A stretch of DNA of 64,000 nucleotides from Atopsyche davidsoni (lineage: Eukaryota; Arthropoda; Insecta; Trichoptera; Hydrobiosidae). Under the pieces are notes generated by a model, which did no database searches, was not told the origin of the DNA, and was given only the letters and a program-made list of their open reading frames with translations. Within the stretch, counting starts at the first letter, position 1, and every line of letters starts with the position of its first letter. The position numbers and the translations under genes are program-made. The stretch covers positions 2,418,001-2,482,000 of the forward strand of contig JAILWY010000022.1 in assembly GCA_022113835.1 (NCBI GenBank), written 5' to 3'. Shown here in pieces: positions 59,037 to 64,000 of this stretch.

Positions 59037-59829
59037 CCTATGCTGTATATGCTCAGTGAAACGGTGACGATATTACCAAAAATATAGACTGACAAAAATA
59101 AAAATATAAATATACATGTCAATGATAGCCGTTTTGTTTGATATTGCGACAAATTAAATTGATTATGAAAGGTGGTACTGAAAAGTGATATACTGTAAAA
59201 ATAAAGCAAGGACACATCCTCGTGGAAAGTAATTAAAACAAGGTCTAGAACAAGGGTGAACAAACTTTATTTATAATAATAAACATTAGAATAAAAAAAT
59301 ATAAAATAAAAAAAAAGTAAAGATTTTATATACGAATTTTAATGCAAAATAAAAACAAACTAATGTTTGAAATAATATTTATTTTATCAGGAAATGCTGT
59401 TTCTGCAACAGCAGTCAGACATTCTTTTATCATTTCTTATAATTAATTTTATAACAATCTATTGATGAGAGATAGTCAATAAAATAAATTAAATTTTAAA
59501 AATGCTAACACATAAATCGGGCCGCGGGTTAAGTACTCGGGGATCCGCTACACTATTTTCCCCTTAAAAACTGGCTTAACCTTGAACCTATGCTGTATAT
59601 GCGCAGTGAAACGGCGACGATATTACCAAAAATAAATACAAAAAAAAATTTAAAAAAAAAAAAAAAAAATTATTTGCTTTAAATTGCTTGTGACCATTTT
59701 TCACGCTCACACGAATTCGCTTAAATATTATTGATACTCAAAATTGGTTGTAAACAACAGAGCATGTCTTGTGAGTAATCACTCTGAACCGCTTCATGGC
59801 TGGAGCACTCGACTGAAATTCCATGGCCG

Positions 59830-60155
59830 CCGGTGCATGCAACAATAACAATGGCGGCGCGCACCGGCCTAGTCTGCCACGGGAATCACGCCAGTCTGCC
59901 GCGGGAGCTGGCGGCGAGCGCACGTGCGACGGGAGCTCCGCGCCGATTTCCTTCCAGCCCAATCCGTGCATTACGCGAGCGTCAGGCTACCATATTTAGC
60001 AAAGCGGCGGTTTTGTTATCGCCCGCGGGAATCCGGCGAGTGTGCCCGCCGCCGGAGTGAGTGATTCGTGTGGTGATTGCGATCGTGTGTGTGTGCCTTT
60101 GCGGATTTACGTATTTACGGATAACTGCTGACTGATAGCGAGTGCCCCTTGGCAG
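59830..60155 (+). promoter_or_regulatory. GC-rich candidate promoter and non-coding first exon of a downstream plus-strand gene
   Basis: A CpG-rich island in AT-rich surroundings, like the one before the WAP/CCP gene. It ends in CCCCTTGGCAG/GTGAGAAAAC, a near-perfect splice donor at 60155/60156. No long open frame crosses it, so it would be a 5' UTR exon spliced to coding exons beyond the window. The start site cannot be placed. A minus-strand gene is also possible but no matching donor was seen. Confidence 0.4.
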
Positions 60156-63100
60156 GTGAGAAAACTCCGGCGCGTGTGTCTGTGCAGGCAAATCGATAGT
60201 CGAAAAACCGCTTTATACTTGTAATATCTGCATATAATAACATTTCAATTAAATTATTGTTTGCATTCCAAATTCCATATTTATATAATACAACACGCAT
60301 TAGTTGTATTGACAATAAAGCGATTTTTTATTTTTTATTTATTATACATATTGTTGCTCGAGTATGTGAATTACCAGAAGCATTCACCTGGTGAATAAAT
60401 AAAGGCAGGCTTTTCTCATGGTATTGCATGGTGCCGTTTCTGCAAATCCGTTGTCAAGACGACTGATAAAACTTACTTTTACTGGTCGATATTTAATCAT
60501 CACAACCTCTGAATTGATATGCCCATTTTCTGGAAGAAGACATGCAGGTTTCTAATTTTATAACAAGTGGGGAATTGTTATGCGCTATTCAAATGTTTCT
60601 GAATGCATTTTGCACCTCGTTCCCGAAATCTATTCATACGGCACGGAGTGGTACCGTTGTCGCGTTTGGTTTGTTAAACTGGTGAAAAGGGCACGCCAAG
60701 AGTCAGGCATGGCTTTTAAATGGCGAAAATTGATAAATACATCGGAATTGAGGATCCGGTTTGCCCTCGCGGATTTTGTGGGACGTGTGGGGGAACCAAA
60801 AACACCTGCGAAGGAAACTTCAAACCACAACACTGTGCTTTCAGATATACGTATCTATTTAAACTAACAAAATATAAATACACAAACACACACACACATG
60901 AAAAATTATATCCTAACCTAACCTAGCAACAATAAGCCTTTAGATATTTATGCTTGATCATATACGATTTTATTAAATCTACATTTCAATAGATCTGCGC
61001 AAATGATCTAACAAATCAAACCCATTCAAGTAAGCTTGCCATAAAATATACAAAAAACATACATATAATAAATAAAATACAGAGTCATTTACGTAAACCA
61101 CTTTATAAAACTGCTTGCCGTGATTTTTGACCCAACGCACGCCACTTACACGAAAACATTGCATAGCGTGACTAATCATTTGAAATTTTTATAGTTAAGA
61201 GTATCTACGTATTAAACCAGTGTTTTTCAACATTTTTTTTTACTCTCACTAAAATCACCGACATAGTTTCGTTAAGGGTTTAGGTTTAGGGGGTCACGCA
61301 TTCAAAAAGGTTGAAAAACACTGCGTCAAACAAAAATTAACGTAACACAGCAGATGGTCGCCCACGCCTACACATTTTTACTAACAGAATGAAGCCAAAA
61401 CAGTGACAATACTTACAGCCTTGTGTAGCGTATTTATTAACACGTTTTTTTTTTTGTTATTGTTATTAATTACGCTTTGGTGTTTATTTTTTTGTCAGTG
61501 GTAACATTTTTTTCGTAACACTTTTGGCCGTACTGAATAAAAGCGAGCCCAGTTTGTGGAATGCCGTTAGTAGAAATGGACAAATTCCTATCGAGAGTCT
61601 CTGCAGTTCACCTTGCCGCGGGCTTCACGATTACATTTACAACCGAACCAAAGTCACATCTAATATTACACGTACTTATATCGCGTCTTCTTCTTCAACG
61701 AGTGCCTCTCCTCAGAGGTGATTGGCGACAGTTTCATTGAGCCTACTATTCTAGCCTATTTTTCAAAGGGGAAAATAGTGCAGTGGGTTCTTCTAGACCG
61801 CAGTTTTATATTGGAAAAAAAAAAGTCTGCGTATTTGATTATAATGGATTAATATCAAAAACGAGCCTTAAAGTATTATTTTTTTAGTAGTCCTCACAGC
61901 CACTGGTTTAATATTAATACTATTCAGTCCGCACCTTTCGACATGTGTTCAGTTTACTCACCCTTCCAAGAAGGGCGGTCGTTTCCAATTTCCTGTAATT
62001 GTCTAAACAAGGGTGTAAAATTTAACAAACAATTTATTTTTATATATTTAAATGTTATATATATAAAAGTGCTCGCTTTGCCGGCAAAGTCACCGCACCC
62101 GACTTTCCAATTATTTTTTTGTAACAACAGCTGTTGTCGCGATTTTAAAACATATATTAAAAATAAACAACACATGTTTTCATTTTGTTCAAACAACATC
62201 TTGAATATGTTATTAACGTGTAATGCGCTTTATTTTAACAAACAAAATATTTTCACTGCATTCCAGGAATGCCGCAAGTGTTTTTATTTTTATTTTTTTT
62301 TTACATGTACTTGATGTTGATAATTATCGCCATTCGAAATATGGCAAGTTTGGTAAATATATGGGTAAAATAAATTTACTGTGCTTATACATGCATTAAT
62401 GTTTGTGAATGTATATAATAGCAATATATTACCACTGTGCTTATCTTACACTTGTTTTCCGGTTATAAAAAATCGATTTTCTATATGCGTCATGCAAAAT
62501 ATCACCCCATCAATATGATACCTTACAAATAATCGAGTTGCTCCTAAAATATGTCTCTATTCAACTCACTTGGGTTTAATAAGGCAGTTAGTATATAAAG
62601 TATATATCATGGTATTGTAAACAAACAAATAATTATTTCAAGCATAGATTATCCGAATTATGAATCACGCTTTTTTTGTCGACTGCACTTGGCCGTATTT
62701 TTTTAAGCATTATGAAATGTTTAATAAATAATAATGATCATTATTTACTTCAGTCGCTGTAGAAGGCATTCTCTCGACACACATATATATATTTATATAT
62801 ATGCATAATAAATATATATATATATATGACTTAGTAAGCTAATCGTATACGAACTGCGTTGCGACATTACCTTTTAGATACAACCCAGTGTGTATGAATG
62901 AATTCGAAGCGAAACGAATCGCTAGATGTATGATTGATATGTTGTAGAGTCGTGATGAAGTAAGTACACTTCGGCGAGCAAATAAACCGAAATAACAGCC
63001 CGATCGGTGGACTTGATATACTGGCAAATATTAAATCACCGACGTCGAATCAAATTACACAATTCTCCATCAAAACACACACTACAAACTCCGTTCTGTC

Positions 63101-63867
63101 GGAATTCCGGGTCAGTCTATTCCGACGGTTGAGATGAGGAATGGCCTATCAGTTTTAAGGCTCTACGCAGAATGAGGTTGTATGAAATGGATCCTTACCA
63201 AGGCATACTTGCTAAAGGCGCAAAAAAACCATGGAATCAACAAGTGTTTTTGCTTTTTTTTACTACGCGTAACGCTCTAAAAACACAATTTATCTATGCG
63301 TCTTTCACACAGCTTAGGTGTTATACAATAAATTATTTATTGTATATATTTTCAATATCGATTCGCTGAGAAATTTAGAAACATTCAGCAATCGTACAAA
63401 CAAATAACAACCCATGCTCGGTGTTGGAAATACCCTGAAAATCGATCAAAGTGACTTGCTTTTCAGGATATACTTTTCAGAGGTATTCCTGAAGTTTGAG
63501 CCGAAGTGTTCATCTCGGAATTCAGAATTGATTGTTTGGCATGAAAGTAGAAATAGCGGCGAGGAGATTGGAGCCGCGACCTCCCCGTCGGCAGACCTTG
63601 CTATTTAAGTTATTTGGTTTTATATATTTTTTTTATTGTTAATTGTGAACACGTTATGGCAATCCGCGGCATTGTGCGATGAACAAAATATAACTGCTTT
63701 ATCAGCTCTGGGATTTTTTTCCTCCGCAACCTTCGCTCGGTTCGGTCCAACGCAATATTTACAACGAACCCATTTTCTATTCTTGTAACGAAATTGGGTA
63801 ATATATTGATGTAATTAATAAATAATTATATTGTGACTGTAAAAATACGCGTGCGAGCTGGCGTCAA
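60156..63867. other. Right-hand intergenic or intronic DNA
   Basis: No coding features recognised. It contains a small hAT-like MITE (61218-61323), a short CCTAACCTAACC motif near 60913, a dispersed repeat copy (61686-61812) and AT microsatellites at about 62781-62830. If the first exon at 60155 is real, this is its intron. Confidence 0.4.
61218..61323. mobile_element. Short hAT-like MITE
   Basis: 106 bp with near-perfect 14-bp inverted ends, CAGTGTTTTTCAAC and its complement GTTGAAAAACACTG. Flanks TATTAAAC and CGTCAAAC match at five of eight positions, a possible decayed duplication. The interior is T-rich then GTTTAGGGGGTCACGC. Confidence 0.7.
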
Positions 63868-64000
63868 GGGTGTCCAAAAAGAGTATCGGGTATTTGTTAG
63901 TTCAGTAAAAAAAAAAACTACTTGTGATCAAGTATTTTTTTTATTGTTGCTTATAAGAATACAAAATGTAAAATTATTATAAAAATATGATGTTATCGAA
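63868..64000. mobile_element. Left end of a second Tc1-like element, cut by the window edge
   Basis: Starts GGGTGTCCAAAAAGAGTATC and continues GGGTATTTGTTAGTTCAGTA, closely matching 21098-21230 including the CTTATAAGAATACA block. The remainder, where a transposase might lie on the minus strand, is outside the window. Confidence 0.75.

Noticed and set aside
12880..62830. CRISPR arrays, rRNA genes, bacterial operon features
   Set aside because: None seen. The genes have introns and the repeats are transposons, SINEs, microsatellites and a minisatellite.

Overview
The window looks like insect nuclear DNA. It is AT-rich, its genes are split into many short exons by GT-AG introns, and it is strewn with old piggyBac, mariner/Tc1, hAT-like, pogo-like, SINE and LINE remnants. 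A short TTAGG-type motif (plus-strand CCTAACCTAACC near 60913) fits an arthropod. The gene content points the same way: a STAR/KH RNA-binding protein, the insect-type 26/29-kDa cathepsin, and a WAP/CCP synaptic-matrix protein of the Hasp/LEV-9 kind. The order (Lepidoptera or another) is not settled by what I can see.

Layout. (1) 1-5977, minus strand: 5' seven coding exons of a Sam68/Qkr58E-like STAR-KH gene that runs off the left edge. (2) 5978-6726: short divergent promoter region. (3) 6727-11889, plus strand: a complete 13-exon 26-29-p-type cysteine proteinase (558 codons by my splicing), with a poly(A) signal at 12458. (4) 12480-14707: intergenic LINE scrap, a hAT-like MITE with a perfect 8-bp duplication, and an internally deleted piggyBac element. 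(5) 14708-52406, plus strand: one very large secreted-protein gene of 31 predicted exons and about 1918 codons. Its introns hold most of the repeats. (6) 52407-64000: long 3' flank and intergenic DNA with nested MITEs, a GC-rich candidate promoter/first exon at about 59830-60155, and the end of a Tc1-like element at the right edge.

The most interesting item is the large gene. Its order is signal peptide, acidic segment, WAP domain, eight CCP (sushi) modules, a 368-codon basic linker with seven RX(K/R)R-type convertase sites, five CCP or CCP-like modules, an Ig domain, four CCP modules and a Ser/Thr-rich tail. The first half (WAP plus eight CCP) matches the architecture of nematode LEV-9, whose proteolytic processing is reported to be needed for acetylcholine-receptor clustering. 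The second half (Ig plus CCPs) is reminiscent of Hikaru genki. The linker therefore suggests that one precursor is cut into a LEV-9-like scaffold and an Ig/CCP partner. The domain order and cleavage motifs are seen directly; the processing model is inference.

All exon boundaries were joined by hand from splice consensus, reading phase and domain continuity. No transcript or homology search was available.
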